NCBI GenBank assembly: GCA_052148435.1
Contig: JBKQIF010000035.1
Span: 1 to 64,000 of the forward strand
Direction: 5' to 3'
Length of the DNA: 64,000 nt
Source of the DNA: JBEKYD01 sp052148435
GTDB taxonomy: Bacteria > Acidobacteriota > Terriglobia > Bryobacterales > Bryobacteraceae
The position numbers and the translations under genes were made by a program. Of the stretch, positions 42,701 to 50,756 are shown in pieces (positions within the stretch are counted from its first letter, which is position 1; each line of letters begins with the position of its first letter). The notes under the pieces were generated by a model. That model was not told where the DNA came from. It did no database searches and was given only the letters and a program-made list of their open reading frames with translations.

Positions 42701-43070
42701 CGCCGGTCGCCGCGCGGTAGGCTTGGGCGTGCGTGGCGGCGGCGCCGCGGTCGCCGGCCAACAGGTCGTACCCTACTAGGCGTTTCGCTAGCGCTGCCGC
42801 GCGCGCCGAGTCGCCCGCACGCACCAGCGCCGCCAGCAGCTTCTCGTAGGCCTCCCGGGCGCCCGGATCCCCATACCTATCCAGGAATTCGGCGTACTCG
42901 CCCAGCGCGGCCGCGTCTTGCGGACGGTTGCGCGCGGCTTCGGCCAGCGCCGCCCGCGTCCCTGCCGCGTCCCCGCCGGATTCGAGCTTGCGGCCCCGTT
43001 CCTCGTCCTGCGCCCGCACCCACGGCGCAATCCATACCGTCAGGATCGCCAACCACACCCAAGTCTTCAT
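39708..43070 (-). CDS. Very large secreted protein of unknown function (1120 aa)
   Basis: ATG 43070 opens a signal peptide ('TWVWLAILTVWIAPWVRAQ'). The first ~100 residues are TPR-like helices ('AAALGEYAEFLDRYGDPGAR', 'LVRAGDSARAAALAKRLVG'). The remaining ~1000 residues carry no motif I recognise, but they are clearly protein-like throughout, with runs such as 'PGPLRSFARMTAISGDAAPE', 'ESRRLSDKSIAQFFETVEAI', 'ALPYALAEAEQNFLVPAKTQ' and 'IPTWWSVTPVEVHWVGLHLR'. The protein is periplasmic or surface-located. It is followed 30 bp downstream by an exported VWFA-related protein, which probably acts with it. It looks intact with no internal frameshift. Confidence 0.75.
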   Translation of the reverse strand: MKTWVWLAILTVWIAPWVRAQDEERGRKLESGGDAAGTRAALAEAARNRPQDAAALGEYAEFLDRYGDPGAREAYEKLLAALVRAGDSARAAALAKRLVGYDLLAGDRGAAATHAQAYRAATGETLALPGQTSAPAAAAMAVIPGPLRSFARMTAISGDAAPEDIFPALARNVVTNGYEASHSNEGLEQTEYLKLVHRYLSQARELEKMAGEAKVVSVPACDAANVGDLLRILGFRMRGGCGSELVLETVNAARAFITADSGFPVNKLEDALRTNRPFSYDFHPTIAPVLFGPEYWTSGNKETQDFLEALLGDPAVCRLYLGFSKLDYETAEALRKGGSYSHWKAYSHVLDFFGGMFQIRNGKAVIPGGARAETAWQEMVGVSPEKGAAFFDRLVAKDDGWLASLYDALARIDTPLRDYLLEPARMKRFYSAIRGRITSPGPARPVFRSNTDMMLLTTQLELDGAGRPRIPGSLEVWKRLFTDSPQGKYDGKLTRLAASWKEPDDLVEALFALCRKSVENEPLKIFMAISDIDRNRPAPLSPATVDKLARSYHNYGSQYTVFSESRRLSDKSIAQFFETVEAINKQRDTLERADAAGSFQALLALWQILVRDGAIAEDRADEAFLAISAPFVQVRGNRELFDASRNGVKALLASAGGATEGAGAQQRMLDLLAGATQSGNVEVREEVEQEVARILEAQHLSSLDTLLRLADLLNSGSKDKAVLAEIAKLAARVTEAPPPRAPLTASERNAMGFGYWSERHLDGERRLNFRLAVEKAGGDPARLRELSGLLAPSMRDTLLGFVYAHYAPPGAQVLYTNPVFVRSHDFIGSEGQSRMWKPTEPYGSGWPSNGGGRLVGSLAVLPYALAEAEQNFLVPAKTQALIWGDLVPQMILSAKIPTWWSVTPVEVHWVGLHLRYGRELMAGAAVDEKLRAEVTGELSRLASPARTAKLSRLLAEGEVQEAAEQTTPAELFLIARVLAPRRGGDGSPLGDELRRLERDNPKEANYAAISRAFGSPKPTLSNSYRPELLNLRTFPTLMGYSSRIMAESWESNTLYWAALADELSLDPAQLNVRIPEWTGKLVEHIFASHLEDWPALLKSLRLVGDDVRAHARAGDQKAAL

Positions 43071-43281
43071 GCGGCCCTCCCGCTTATGGAGTCTCACTCT
43101 ACCTAAACCAAAGACCCGATGCAACCGGGGTGGAATCCGGAAGAGAACAATTTAGTACCAAAGTGTTTCCCGGCCTGTGGCGTATAGTCCCGAACGCCTC
43201 GCCCGGCGCTGGCGAACAGACCATCTTGATGCTGGATACCCATCTTCGCGAACCCGCCGGTCCAAGCTGAGAGGTGGGCGC
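43071..43281 (-). promoter_or_regulatory. Intergenic region likely holding the promoter of the 1120-aa gene
   Basis: This 211-bp gap separates the vapC stop (43282) from the start of the large secreted gene on the same strand. A CATGCGGCC-type context with a GGAGGG ribosome site ('gggagggccgc', minus strand) lies just before ATG 43070. No other structure was seen. Confidence 0.3.
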
Positions 43282-43677
43282 CTACAGCCGATAGCAGGGC
43301 AGATCCGTCGCGGCGAAATCGCTGCCGGTCGCAAGCACTGGCTCGCCGCGGGATTGTGCCAGCGCGTAGACGGCACAATCGCCCAAGTTGAGCTGGGCTC
43401 GATGCCCCATTCCTTTTCCGAAGCGCCCAAACGCCGCGATGGCCAGTCTCGCCTGCATTTCATCGAATGGGGCCACTTCGCTTACCAGTTCGTCCACGAG
43501 TTGGTACAACAAGCCGGCTGCGTTCTCTCCCAGTCGCGCTCGAAGCACCATCCCGGCTTCCAGCAGCGACATCGACGACAGCACTCGATCCGCCGCCGTT
43601 TCCAACGCCTCCAGCACCCGTTCACGGATTGGCTCCCCGAGGGCAACCGCAATCAGCGCCGATGTGTCGACGATCAC
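43282..43677 (-). CDS. vapC: VapC toxin, PIN-domain ribonuclease
   Basis: The 131-residue PIN protein keeps D4 in 'MIVDTSALIAVAL', E40 in 'SSMSLLEAGMVLRARLG', D100 in 'LNLGDCAVYALAQS' and D120 in 'LATGSDFAATDL', so the catalytic set looks complete. 'FGRFGKGMGHRAQLNLGD' is typical of the PIN subgroup seen in Rv0624-like VapCs. It overlaps the vapB stop by 4 bases and forms the end of a three-gene minus-strand island. Confidence 0.9.
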   Translation of the reverse strand: MIVDTSALIAVALGEPIRERVLEALETAADRVLSSMSLLEAGMVLRARLGENAAGLLYQLVDELVSEVAPFDEMQARLAIAAFGRFGKGMGHRAQLNLGDCAVYALAQSRGEPVLATGSDFAATDLPCYRL

Positions 43678-43952
43678 CGGTCTGGAATCCCGAAAGCGTC
43701 GTATCCCAGAATTTCTTCCGGGGTGCGGCCGTCGACCACCGGAAGCGTGCCGATCCTGGCGCAGAGCGCATCCACTTTTTTGCGATCGATGGGCCGCCCC
43801 GTCTTCCGGAGCTTTTCTTCCAGGGCGGCAATTACAGCATCGCTGAGACCTACGCCCATACGCTTGCCGACTTGCTCAGCCAAACGATGAGCCGCCGGAT
43901 TCTTGATATACAGCGTGCGCCGCTTCTCCGCCGCCGCCCTTCGGATCGCCAT
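43674..43952 (-). CDS. vapB: VapB-family antitoxin (PSK/Rv0623-like)
   Basis: The 92-residue protein has a short strand 'RRTLYIKNPAAHRLAEQVGK' followed by 'MGVGLSDAVIAALEEKLRKT', the pattern of Rv0623-like VapB antitoxins, and a C-terminal tail ('PVVDGRTPEEILGYDAFGIP') that wraps the PIN toxin. ATG 43952 was chosen because the fold begins there; the frame is open further but overlaps the HicB-like gene. Translationally coupled to vapC. Confidence 0.85.
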   Translation of the reverse strand: MAIRRAAAEKRRTLYIKNPAAHRLAEQVGKRMGVGLSDAVIAALEEKLRKTGRPIDRKKVDALCARIGTLPVVDGRTPEEILGYDAFGIPDR

Positions 43953-43990
43953 GGCTTCATTGTAAGGCAATCCCAAGGGATATACCAGCC

Positions 43991-44266
43991 TCACGGCCGG
44001 GTGGCCCGCTGCCGTGAACTGCGGACCCAGAGCGGCACGAGTTCCACCAGGCCGGCATCGCCAGTTGCGTCCGGATCGGGAGTCGGCAAGGGCCTGCCCT
44101 CCTCCAGCAGACACCGAACCAAGTCCTCCATGGCGCTGGCAATAATTAGGCGGGCGTCGGCTAAATCGAAACCCTGCGTGACGGCTCCGGGAAAATCGAG
44201 GGCCTCCGCAACCACCATCTCGCCGGCCGCGCGTGGAAGGTGAAAGGCCACATGGTGGCAGAGCAT
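43991..44266 (-). CDS. HicB-like antitoxin-type protein, no visible HicA
   Basis: The 91-residue protein reads 'MVVAEALDFPGAVTQGFDLA' then 'DARLIIASAMEDLVRCLLEE', matching the partial RNase-H-fold of HicB antitoxins ('PGxxTxGxTxxEA'). It has a short C-terminal tail 'LVELVPLWVRSSRQR' but no clear DNA-binding domain. HicA, normally adjacent, is absent on either side. It sits 38 bp upstream of vapB on the same strand, so it is either a solitary HicB or part of a composite antitoxin island. Confidence 0.75.
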   Translation of the reverse strand: MLCHHVAFHLPRAAGEMVVAEALDFPGAVTQGFDLADARLIIASAMEDLVRCLLEEGRPLPTPDPDATGDAGLVELVPLWVRSSRQRATRP

Positions 44267-44292
44267 ACGCCCATCATAACTGCATCGTCCCG

Positions 44293-44925
44293 CTAACCCC
44301 GGCCCGTCAGCTTGGCGCCGAGCGCCCCGCCGGCCATCGATAGGCAGGTAATCATCAGAAACAGGCCGGCCAGGGTGAACACCAGGAAGAAAGCCACGCC
44401 GGAGCCGCTGGCCAGCAGTTCATTGAGCTGGCTGATAACGGCGGGATCCTGGTGCATGGGCAGATTGTGCAACTGCTGGCGAATGGTGTCGGCCAATTGA
44501 CCGTTGAGGGCGGCGGGAATTTTCTCCAGAGCGAATACGACGGCGGCCAGACTGAAGGTCAGAATGCCGGTGATCCACCCCAGGCGGACACCTGCGCCGA
44601 CGTTGATCCGCGCCCCTGTCTTGCGGCGATAGAACCACACCGCGAAAAACCCGGCAGCCAGCCAGTTGAGAAAGGGCAGAAATCCGGTGAGCACGGTTGC
44701 GCTCACCGCCAGCAGCAGGGCAATGCGCACAGCCACGGGATTGCGGAAATCCACGCGCGGCGGATCGGTGGTCTGAAGCACCGGCGGGGGAACATGGATC
44801 TCGATGCGATCCCGCACCTCCTCGACGGGAGCAACGCCGGGAATCTCGCGCTGCGGTTTGCCGCACTTATGGCAAAACAGGGCGTCCGGTGGCAGTTGTG
44901 CGCCGCAGGTGCAGAACTCTGGCAT
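44293..44925 (-). CDS. Zinc-ribbon membrane protein
   Basis: The 210-residue protein starts with a four-cysteine zinc ribbon ('FCTCGAQLPPDALFCHKCGK'). A proline-rich linker follows, then hydrophobic segments ('VAVRIALLLAVSATVLTGFL', 'GWITGILTFSLAAVVFALEK', 'VAFFLVFTLAGLFLMITCLS'), giving three or four membrane spans. Zinc-ribbon-plus-membrane proteins are common and of unknown function. It is transcribed away from the 45070 dehydrogenase. Confidence 0.78.
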   Translation of the reverse strand: MPEFCTCGAQLPPDALFCHKCGKPQREIPGVAPVEEVRDRIEIHVPPPVLQTTDPPRVDFRNPVAVRIALLLAVSATVLTGFLPFLNWLAAGFFAVWFYRRKTGARINVGAGVRLGWITGILTFSLAAVVFALEKIPAALNGQLADTIRQQLHNLPMHQDPAVISQLNELLASGSGVAFFLVFTLAGLFLMITCLSMAGGALGAKLTGRG

Positions 44926-45069
44926 TCGAAGTGAAACCTCTACCAGTTTAGCTCCGGCAGGCTGTCGGTGATCGGACGCTCCGGGGTGGCTGGCAGCTTC
45001 GACCCAGGCACATCACCGGATTTGTGAACGAATTCCGGCGAAAAATCAACATGTGGTAGGTTTCTCTTC

Positions 45070-46041
45070 ATGGACAATATCGCGTTACTGGTGCTGTCTG
45101 ATCCCACCGACAGGCAGTTAGGCATGCTGGAACAACTGCCCGAGGGAACCAGCCTGGCGGTGGGGACGGCGCCGGAAGCTTTCGAGCGGCTCGCGGCGGA
45201 CGCGGCCGCGATCCTGAACTGGTCGGGCCCGAGCGGCTGTCTGAAGGAAGTGCTGCCCCTGTGCCCGCGGGTGCGCTGGGTCCACACCCGCTCGGCCGGG
45301 CTGGACGACGTGCTGTTTCCGGAGTTAGTGGAAAGGCCGCTGGTGCTCACCAATGGAAACGGCGTCTTCAGCGACTCTCTGGGAGAATTCGCGCTGGGGG
45401 CCATTCTGTTCTTCGCCAAGGGCTTTCGCCGCCTGGTGCGCAGCCAGGAGGCCGGCCGGTGGGACTCGCTCGAAGTGCGCGACATTGCCGGGCAAACGGC
45501 CGGTATCGTGGGCTACGGAAGTATCGGGCGGGCCGTGGCGGCGCGCTTGCGGGCGCTGGGCATGAAGGTGCTGGCGTTGCGCCGGGGCGGCGGACCCGAG
45601 GCACAGCCGGACGAGTGGGTCCAGCGGGTGTACGGGCCCCGGGAGCGCCTCGAGATGATCGCGCAATGCGACTACATCGTCGTGAGCGCGCCCTTGACCG
45701 CCGCTACGCGGGGCATGATCGGGGAGGCCGAGTTCGCCGCCATGAAGCCCGAGGCGGTGGTGATCAACATTGGGCGCGGGCCGGTAATCGACGAGCCGGC
45801 CATGCTGCGGGCGCTCGGCGCGGGGCGGATTCAGGGGGCCGCGCTGGATGTCTTCGACACCGAGCCGTTGCCGCCGGGCCACGCCCTTTACGGCCTCGGC
45901 AACGTATTGCTGTCGCCGCACACGGCCGATCACACGCGCGACTGGCTGGATCGCGCCATGCAGTTGTTCCTGGATAATTTCGAGCGGTTCCGAAAGGACG
46001 AGCCGCTACGCAACGTGGTGGACAAACGGCGAGGTTATTGA
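45070..46041 (+). CDS. D-isomer-specific 2-hydroxyacid dehydrogenase
   Basis: The 323-residue NAD-dependent enzyme has the nucleotide motif 'AGIVGYGSIGRAVAARLRAL', catalytic R236 in 'VINIGRGPVIDEPAML', a conserved glutamate in 'ALDVFDTEPLPPGHALYGLG' and the catalytic H284 in 'VLLSPHTADHTRDWL'. 'NGNGVFSDSLGEFALGAILF' is typical of the family. It interconverts a 2-ketoacid and a D-2-hydroxyacid; glyoxylate/hydroxypyruvate reductase is possible given the C2 genes 27 kb away, but the substrate is not set by sequence. The gene is monocistronic. Confidence 0.87.
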   Translation: MDNIALLVLSDPTDRQLGMLEQLPEGTSLAVGTAPEAFERLAADAAAILNWSGPSGCLKEVLPLCPRVRWVHTRSAGLDDVLFPELVERPLVLTNGNGVFSDSLGEFALGAILFFAKGFRRLVRSQEAGRWDSLEVRDIAGQTAGIVGYGSIGRAVAARLRALGMKVLALRRGGGPEAQPDEWVQRVYGPRERLEMIAQCDYIVVSAPLTAATRGMIGEAEFAAMKPEAVVINIGRGPVIDEPAMLRALGAGRIQGAALDVFDTEPLPPGHALYGLGNVLLSPHTADHTRDWLDRAMQLFLDNFERFRKDEPLRNVVDKRRGY

Positions 46042-46085
46042 ACGGGAACCCGGTCCCGCGCCCGCCACCCCGGCCGGCAACGGCG

Positions 46086-46898
46086 TCATCGCGCTACTTC
46101 TCGGTTTGCCATTCGCGCCAGTTCCAGCCGGTAAAGGGGATTGCGGGGATACTCGCGGGCCAGCCCCTCCAGCAGGTTGCGCGCGCGGCCCGCGTCGTGA
46201 TCGCGCAGCGCCGCCACGGCCAGCAGCAGGCGGGCGAAGGGCGCCAGGAAGTGCCCTTTCTCGGCGGTGAGCTTCAGCCGCGCAATACCGGTGGCGCGGT
46301 CCGTTTCTCCGCCCGCCAGGCGGCAGAGCCAGCGCACGAACGCCGGCCTTACGCTGAGCATGTAATTCTCCACGCCCACCGCCACCCAGGCGTCGCTGTA
46401 TTGCGGATCGGCGGCCAGCAGCTTTTCAGCCAGTTCGCGGCCGGCCTTCATCTCCACAAAAGACGCGGCATAGCGTTTTTCGATCAGGGCCTGATAATCG
46501 GAGCGGAGGCCGTGCGCCAGAACCGCGGCAAACATGGCCTCGCGATCGGCCGGCGCGCGGTTGGTCAACCGTTCGGTCGCGGCCAGCGCGGCATCGAGGC
46601 GCTTCTTCAGCAGCGGGTCGGGGCTTAATCTGTGGTCGGTGATGAAATGTTGATCGTGGATGAAAAATTCCGATTGGAGAATGTGAAGGCGGTCGAACTC
46701 GGCGAACAGATACACGGCGGCGTCCGATACCGGGGCCAAAGGATCGTTCGGATGTTCCCGGCTCCAACCCTCGAAATCGGCATGCGCGCCGTCGAAATCC
46801 AGGTTGTAGAGCGCGGCATAGCCGGCTTCGAGCGGAGTTTGCGCCCCAAGCCGGAAGGCCCCGGCCAGAACCAGCAGCAGGTAGAGCGAATTTCGCAT
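46086..46898 (-). CDS. Secreted TPR-like helical protein of unknown function
   Basis: The 270-residue protein has a signal peptide ('NSLYLLLVLAGAFRLGAQTP') followed by alpha-helical repeats: 'AGYAALYNLDFDGAHADFEG', 'KAGRELAEKLLAADPQYSDA' and 'ALRDHDAGRARNLLEGLARE'. These resemble TPRs of exported acidobacterial proteins. No catalytic residues. Monocistronic; it lies between the dehydrogenase and the LacI regulator. Confidence 0.7.
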   Translation of the reverse strand: MRNSLYLLLVLAGAFRLGAQTPLEAGYAALYNLDFDGAHADFEGWSREHPNDPLAPVSDAAVYLFAEFDRLHILQSEFFIHDQHFITDHRLSPDPLLKKRLDAALAATERLTNRAPADREAMFAAVLAHGLRSDYQALIEKRYAASFVEMKAGRELAEKLLAADPQYSDAWVAVGVENYMLSVRPAFVRWLCRLAGGETDRATGIARLKLTAEKGHFLAPFARLLLAVAALRDHDAGRARNLLEGLAREYPRNPLYRLELARMANREVAR

Positions 46899-47072
46899 AC
46901 CGTCAGATAGTGCCCTTCGCGGATCGGGCAGCGGGTAAGCGCTCCCACTGCGGTTTCACGCGCGCTGCGTACAGGACGTCGTATGACGGCTCGCTCACCG
47001 AAACAGGCATCTCTCTCCGGGTTCCATAATTCTCCTTGTTGAACTTGTGACGACATGGCAAGCCGGCTGGTT

Positions 47073-48107
47073 TCACGCGCATTTGAGGGGTCCGCCGCTC
47101 GACTCTCTTATCACCAGCGTGGGCTCGATCAGGATGGCCGCACCGGGCCGCCGCCGCTTGGACGTGATGGCTTTGGCCAGAATCCCCGCCGCTTGTTCGC
47201 CGATTCCCGTGCTGCGCTGGTCCACCGTGGAAAGCGGCACGCGCAGCAGATCGGAGTAATGCACGTTGCCCGCGCCGATCACTTTGATCTGTTCGGGAAT
47301 GCGGTAGCCGGCTTCGAGGATTGCCTTCATGGCGCCTGCCGCGGCCGGATCGTTGTACCCGAAAATCGCGTCGGGGATGGGATCGAGCAGGAGCAGTCGC
47401 CGCGCCGCCTCGTAGCCGGTGGCGTCGTCGGCGGCCCGCTCCACATATTTTTCGACGGCATTCAAGCCGGCGGCAGCGAGTGCTTCCCGATACCCTTTGA
47501 GCCGGCCCACGCCGGCGGCGTGCCGCGGTCCGGCGATGTGCGCGATGCGGCGGCAGCCGCGTTCGATCAGGTGCTGGGTCGCCAGCCGGCCAATCGCTTC
47601 ATCGTCGGCCCCCACGTAGGGCGCGTTCACGCGCGAGATTCTGCGGTCCACCAACACATACGGCACGCCGCGCGCTTCGATCCTCGCGAATACGTCTTCC
47701 GCATCCGGCGGCTGGGCCGACGCCAGAATGAGCCCATCCACCTGACGCGCCAACAGGCGGTCGATTTCGCTGGCCTCCAGGCTCGCATCTTCTTCGGAAT
47801 TGCAGATCACCACGTCGTAACCCAGCGGCCGCATGGCGCTGGCTACACCTTTGGCGATCTCGGCAAAGAACGAATGCATCAGGTCCGGCACCACCAGGCC
47901 TACCATGAATGTGCGCCGCGCCGCCAGGCTGCGCGCCACCCAGTTGGGTTGGTAGTTGAGTTCCTTGACACGGGCGAGCACCCGGCTACGGGTTTCGGGA
48001 CCGACATCGGCGCAGCCCCGGACAACTTTCGATACGGTCATAACCGAGACGTTCAGGTCCCGGGCTATGTCCTTCAAACGCACTGGCGCACTTGGCGGAT
48101 TCGGCAT
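47073..48107 (-). CDS. LacI-family transcriptional regulator
   Basis: The 344-residue protein begins with the LacI helix-turn-helix 'RLKDIARDLNVSVMTVSKVV' and hinge 'NYQPNWVARSLAARRTFMVG', then a periplasmic-binding-protein-like sensor domain ('ADDEAIGRLATQHLIERGCR', 'PIPDAIFGYNDPAAAGAMKA', 'PLSTVDQRSTGIGEQAAGIL'). It would repress a sugar-related operon; no sugar transport or catabolic operon is adjacent, so its target is elsewhere or is itself. Confidence 0.9.
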   Translation of the reverse strand: MPNPPSAPVRLKDIARDLNVSVMTVSKVVRGCADVGPETRSRVLARVKELNYQPNWVARSLAARRTFMVGLVVPDLMHSFFAEIAKGVASAMRPLGYDVVICNSEEDASLEASEIDRLLARQVDGLILASAQPPDAEDVFARIEARGVPYVLVDRRISRVNAPYVGADDEAIGRLATQHLIERGCRRIAHIAGPRHAAGVGRLKGYREALAAAGLNAVEKYVERAADDATGYEAARRLLLLDPIPDAIFGYNDPAAAGAMKAILEAGYRIPEQIKVIGAGNVHYSDLLRVPLSTVDQRSTGIGEQAAGILAKAITSKRRRPGAAILIEPTLVIRESSGGPLKCA

Positions 48108-48246
48108 AAACGCACTGGAGGCCCTATGGGAATAACCCGAAAGCCTGACTTAATGATGCCTCATTTCCGACCGGCGCTGAAAGCCCTTCGCAATTCCCGC
48201 CGGGTGCTAAGGGTACTGCGTCGTGGCGTGGCCCCCTGACCTGCAG

Positions 48247-48270
48247 CGTCGGCTTTCGAGCCGACGTTTT
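48247..48270 (+). terminator. Hairpin with T-run (terminator-like or REP-like)
   Basis: An 8-bp perfect stem 'cgtcggct' (48247-48254) / 'agccgacg' (48259-48266) with a TTCG tetraloop is followed by TTTT. This is the form of a rho-independent terminator reading on the plus strand. No plus-strand gene ends just before it, so it may instead be a palindromic intergenic element. The rest of 48108-48389 shows no gene; the nitrilase promoter should lie between it and 48390. Confidence 0.5.
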
Positions 48271-48389
48271 GCGCCGGGACTACTCGTTCCCCCGTGACAT
48301 ATCAAGGGCGCGGGGCCGTTTCCAACTAGCGCCGGCGATCTTGTCGCCGGTGTCTTTTGGTTCGGTGGTGATAAGTTGGTTGAGTCCCT

Positions 48390-49265
48390 ATGAAAATTGC
48401 CGTCGCCCAAACCGGCTCTGTCCTGTTCGACACCCAGGCCACCCTTCTCCGCGTCGAGCGCTGGTGTCGCGCAGCGTGTTCGGACGGCGCCCGCCTGGTC
48501 GTTTTTCCTGAGGCTCTCCTCGGGGGCTATCCCAAATCGCTTACCTTTGGGGCTACCGTGGGCAATCGGACGCCGGAGGGACGCGAACTCTTTTTGCGCT
48601 ATGGGAAGGCTTCCATCGTCTGTCCCGGCATCGAGACCGAGTTGCTGGCAGGTTGGGCCGCCGAGCTCAAACTGCACATTGTCATCGGAGTGGTGGAGCG
48701 GTCCGGTGACACTCTCTATTGTTCCAGCCTGCTTTTCTCCCCGGATGGCGGGCTCGTCTCCAAACATCGAAAGTTGATGCCGACGGGTAGCGAGCGTCTC
48801 CTTTGGGGGTTGGGAGATGGCTCGACCATGCAGGTTTCCCAAACCGGGATCGGCCGCATCGGCGTGGCTATCTGCTGGGAAAACTATATGCCGCTTTACC
48901 GCCAGCATCTTTACCAGCAGGGCGTACAACTCTGGTGCGCGCCTACCGTGGACGCCCGCGACATCTGGCAGGCCACCATGCGGCACATTGCCTATGAAGG
49001 CCGCTGCTTTGTCCTGAGCGCCTGCCAATATCTGACGAAACAGGATTGGCCGGACGATCTGCGGGAGGCCGGCGGGACAATTGACGGACGCAGCCTGGTG
49101 GTCTCTCCCATGGGAGAAATCTTGGCCGGCCCTCTTTCCGGCGAAGGCCTGATTCTTGCCGATATCGACCTCGACGACATCCCGCGGGGAAAGTTCGATC
49201 TGGATGTAGCCGGCCACTATAACCGGCCGGACGTCTTTTCCTTTCAGGCTCGCCAAAAACCGTAA
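48390..49265 (+). CDS. Nitrilase (carbon-nitrogen hydrolase, branch 1)
   Basis: The 291-residue protein has the complete Glu-Lys-Cys triad of the nitrilase superfamily: E41 in 'LVVFPEALLGGYPKSLTF', K128 in 'SKHRKLMPTGSERLLWGLGD' and C162 in 'GVAICWENYMPLYRQHLYQQ'. The 'GGYPKSLTFG', 'HRKLMPT' and 'CWENYMPL' forms are those of true nitrilases (nitrile to acid plus ammonia) rather than amidases. Typical nitrilases are ~310-350 residues, so this is slightly short at the C-terminus, where the family varies. Monocistronic. Confidence 0.87.
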   Translation: MKIAVAQTGSVLFDTQATLLRVERWCRAACSDGARLVVFPEALLGGYPKSLTFGATVGNRTPEGRELFLRYGKASIVCPGIETELLAGWAAELKLHIVIGVVERSGDTLYCSSLLFSPDGGLVSKHRKLMPTGSERLLWGLGDGSTMQVSQTGIGRIGVAICWENYMPLYRQHLYQQGVQLWCAPTVDARDIWQATMRHIAYEGRCFVLSACQYLTKQDWPDDLREAGGTIDGRSLVVSPMGEILAGPLSGEGLILADIDLDDIPRGKFDLDVAGHYNRPDVFSFQARQKP

Positions 49266-49315
49266 ACGCCGCCCCGGACCATATAAACCGCCGGCTCGCC
49301 GGACGTGGCGCAGCC

Positions 49316-50728
49316 TTACCGTTTGTCGCGGGCGGTGATCAGCTCTTCGATGTTCACCAGTTCGGTCGGGTAATCGCCGGTGTAACAGGCATAGCAATAC
49401 TCGTGGCGGTCGTCGGCTACGGCTTGGCGCAGGGAAGCGATGGAGAGATACCCCAGACTGTCGGCTTCCACGAAACGGCGGATTTCCCCGATGTTGTGGT
49501 TGGAGGCGATCAATTCGCCGCGGTTGGGCGTATCCACGCCATAGAAGCAGGGCGAAATGGTGGGTGGGCAGGAGATGCGCAAATGCACTTCGCGGGCGCC
49601 GGCCTGGCGCACCATGCGCACGATCTTACGGCTGGTGGTGCCGCGCACGATGGAATCGTCCACCAGCACCACGCGCTTGCCCTGGAGGAGATGGCGGACG
49701 GGATTGAGCTTGAGCTTGACTCCGAAATCGCGGATGGCCTGGGAAGGCTCGATGAAGGTGCGCCCGATGTAGTGGTTGCGGATGAGCGCCTGGCGATAGG
49801 GCAAACCGCTTTCGGAGGCGTAGCCGATGGCCGCCGCCACGCCGGAATCGGGCACCGGCACCACCAGGTCGGCATCGGCGGGCCATTCGCGCGCCAGCAG
49901 GCGGCCGAGTTTCTCGCGCGATTCGGCCACGGCGCGGCCGAACACGATCGAATCCGGGCGGGCGAAATATACGTGTTCGAAGACGCACTGGGCGCGCGGC
50001 TGCTCCGGCGCCCAACGTTCGCGGGTCAAGCCTTCCGGACCGACGCTCACCATTTCGCCGGGTTCGACGTCGTGCAGATAGACCGCGCCGATCAGGTCGA
50101 AGGCGCACGTCTCGGAGGCAAAGACGTAGCAACTGCGGCGTCCGGAAACTTCCATTTCGCCCACGGCGAGGGGCCGGAAGCCATGCGGGTCGCGAGCCAC
50201 AATCACCCGGTTCTCGGCCAGAAATACCAGCGAAAACGCCCCCTCCAGTTGCAGCAGCGCATCCCGCAGCGCGCCGGTCATGGTGCGCTCGGAGGAGTGC
50301 GCCATGAGGTGCAGAATCACTTCGGTATCGCTGGTCGCCTGGAAAATGGACCCGCGCCGCCCTAGCTCGGTGCGCAGCTCGCCCGCGTTGGTAATGTTGC
50401 CGTTGTGGGCCACCGCGATGCGGCCCTTGTTGCATACCACCGAAAACGGCTGGGCGTTCAGCAGCACCGTATCGCCGGCAGTGGAGTAGCGCGTGTGGCC
50501 GATGGCCGCTTCGCCCGGCAGCGATTTCAGCACCGGGCTGGTGAAGATGTCGGCCACGTGCCCCATCGACTTGTGGGTAAAGATCTGCCCGTTGTGGGCG
50601 GTGCAGATGCCGGCGCTTTCCTGGCCGCGGTGCTGCAGCGCGTATAGCCCCAGATAGGCCATCTTGGAAGCTTCCGGATGGCCGTAGATCGCCACTACGC
50701 CGCATTCGTCGTGAAACTTATCCGACAT
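49316..50728 (-). CDS. purF: Amidophosphoribosyltransferase (PurF)
   Basis: The 470-residue enzyme starts 'MSDKFHDECGVVAIYGHPEA'; C9 becomes the N-terminal nucleophile of the glutamine amidotransferase domain after removal of the short propeptide. 'ALQHRGQESAGI', 'GHTRYSTAGD' and 'AHNGNITN' belong to that domain. The phosphoribosyltransferase part has the PRPP loop 'VVLVDDSIVRGTTSRKIVRM'. Further C-terminal cysteines ('FYGVDTPNRGELIA', 'EYCYACYTGDYPTEL') suggest the Bacillus-type iron-sulfur enzyme. It catalyses the first committed step of purine synthesis. A GGGGGATCGGG ribosome site precedes ATG 50728. It follows purL by 95 bp. Confidence 0.95.
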   Translation of the reverse strand: MSDKFHDECGVVAIYGHPEASKMAYLGLYALQHRGQESAGICTAHNGQIFTHKSMGHVADIFTSPVLKSLPGEAAIGHTRYSTAGDTVLLNAQPFSVVCNKGRIAVAHNGNITNAGELRTELGRRGSIFQATSDTEVILHLMAHSSERTMTGALRDALLQLEGAFSLVFLAENRVIVARDPHGFRPLAVGEMEVSGRRSCYVFASETCAFDLIGAVYLHDVEPGEMVSVGPEGLTRERWAPEQPRAQCVFEHVYFARPDSIVFGRAVAESREKLGRLLAREWPADADLVVPVPDSGVAAAIGYASESGLPYRQALIRNHYIGRTFIEPSQAIRDFGVKLKLNPVRHLLQGKRVVLVDDSIVRGTTSRKIVRMVRQAGAREVHLRISCPPTISPCFYGVDTPNRGELIASNHNIGEIRRFVEADSLGYLSIASLRQAVADDRHEYCYACYTGDYPTELVNIEELITARDKR

Positions 50729-50756
50729 CCCGATCCCCCCGCCGCTTCAAATTAGA

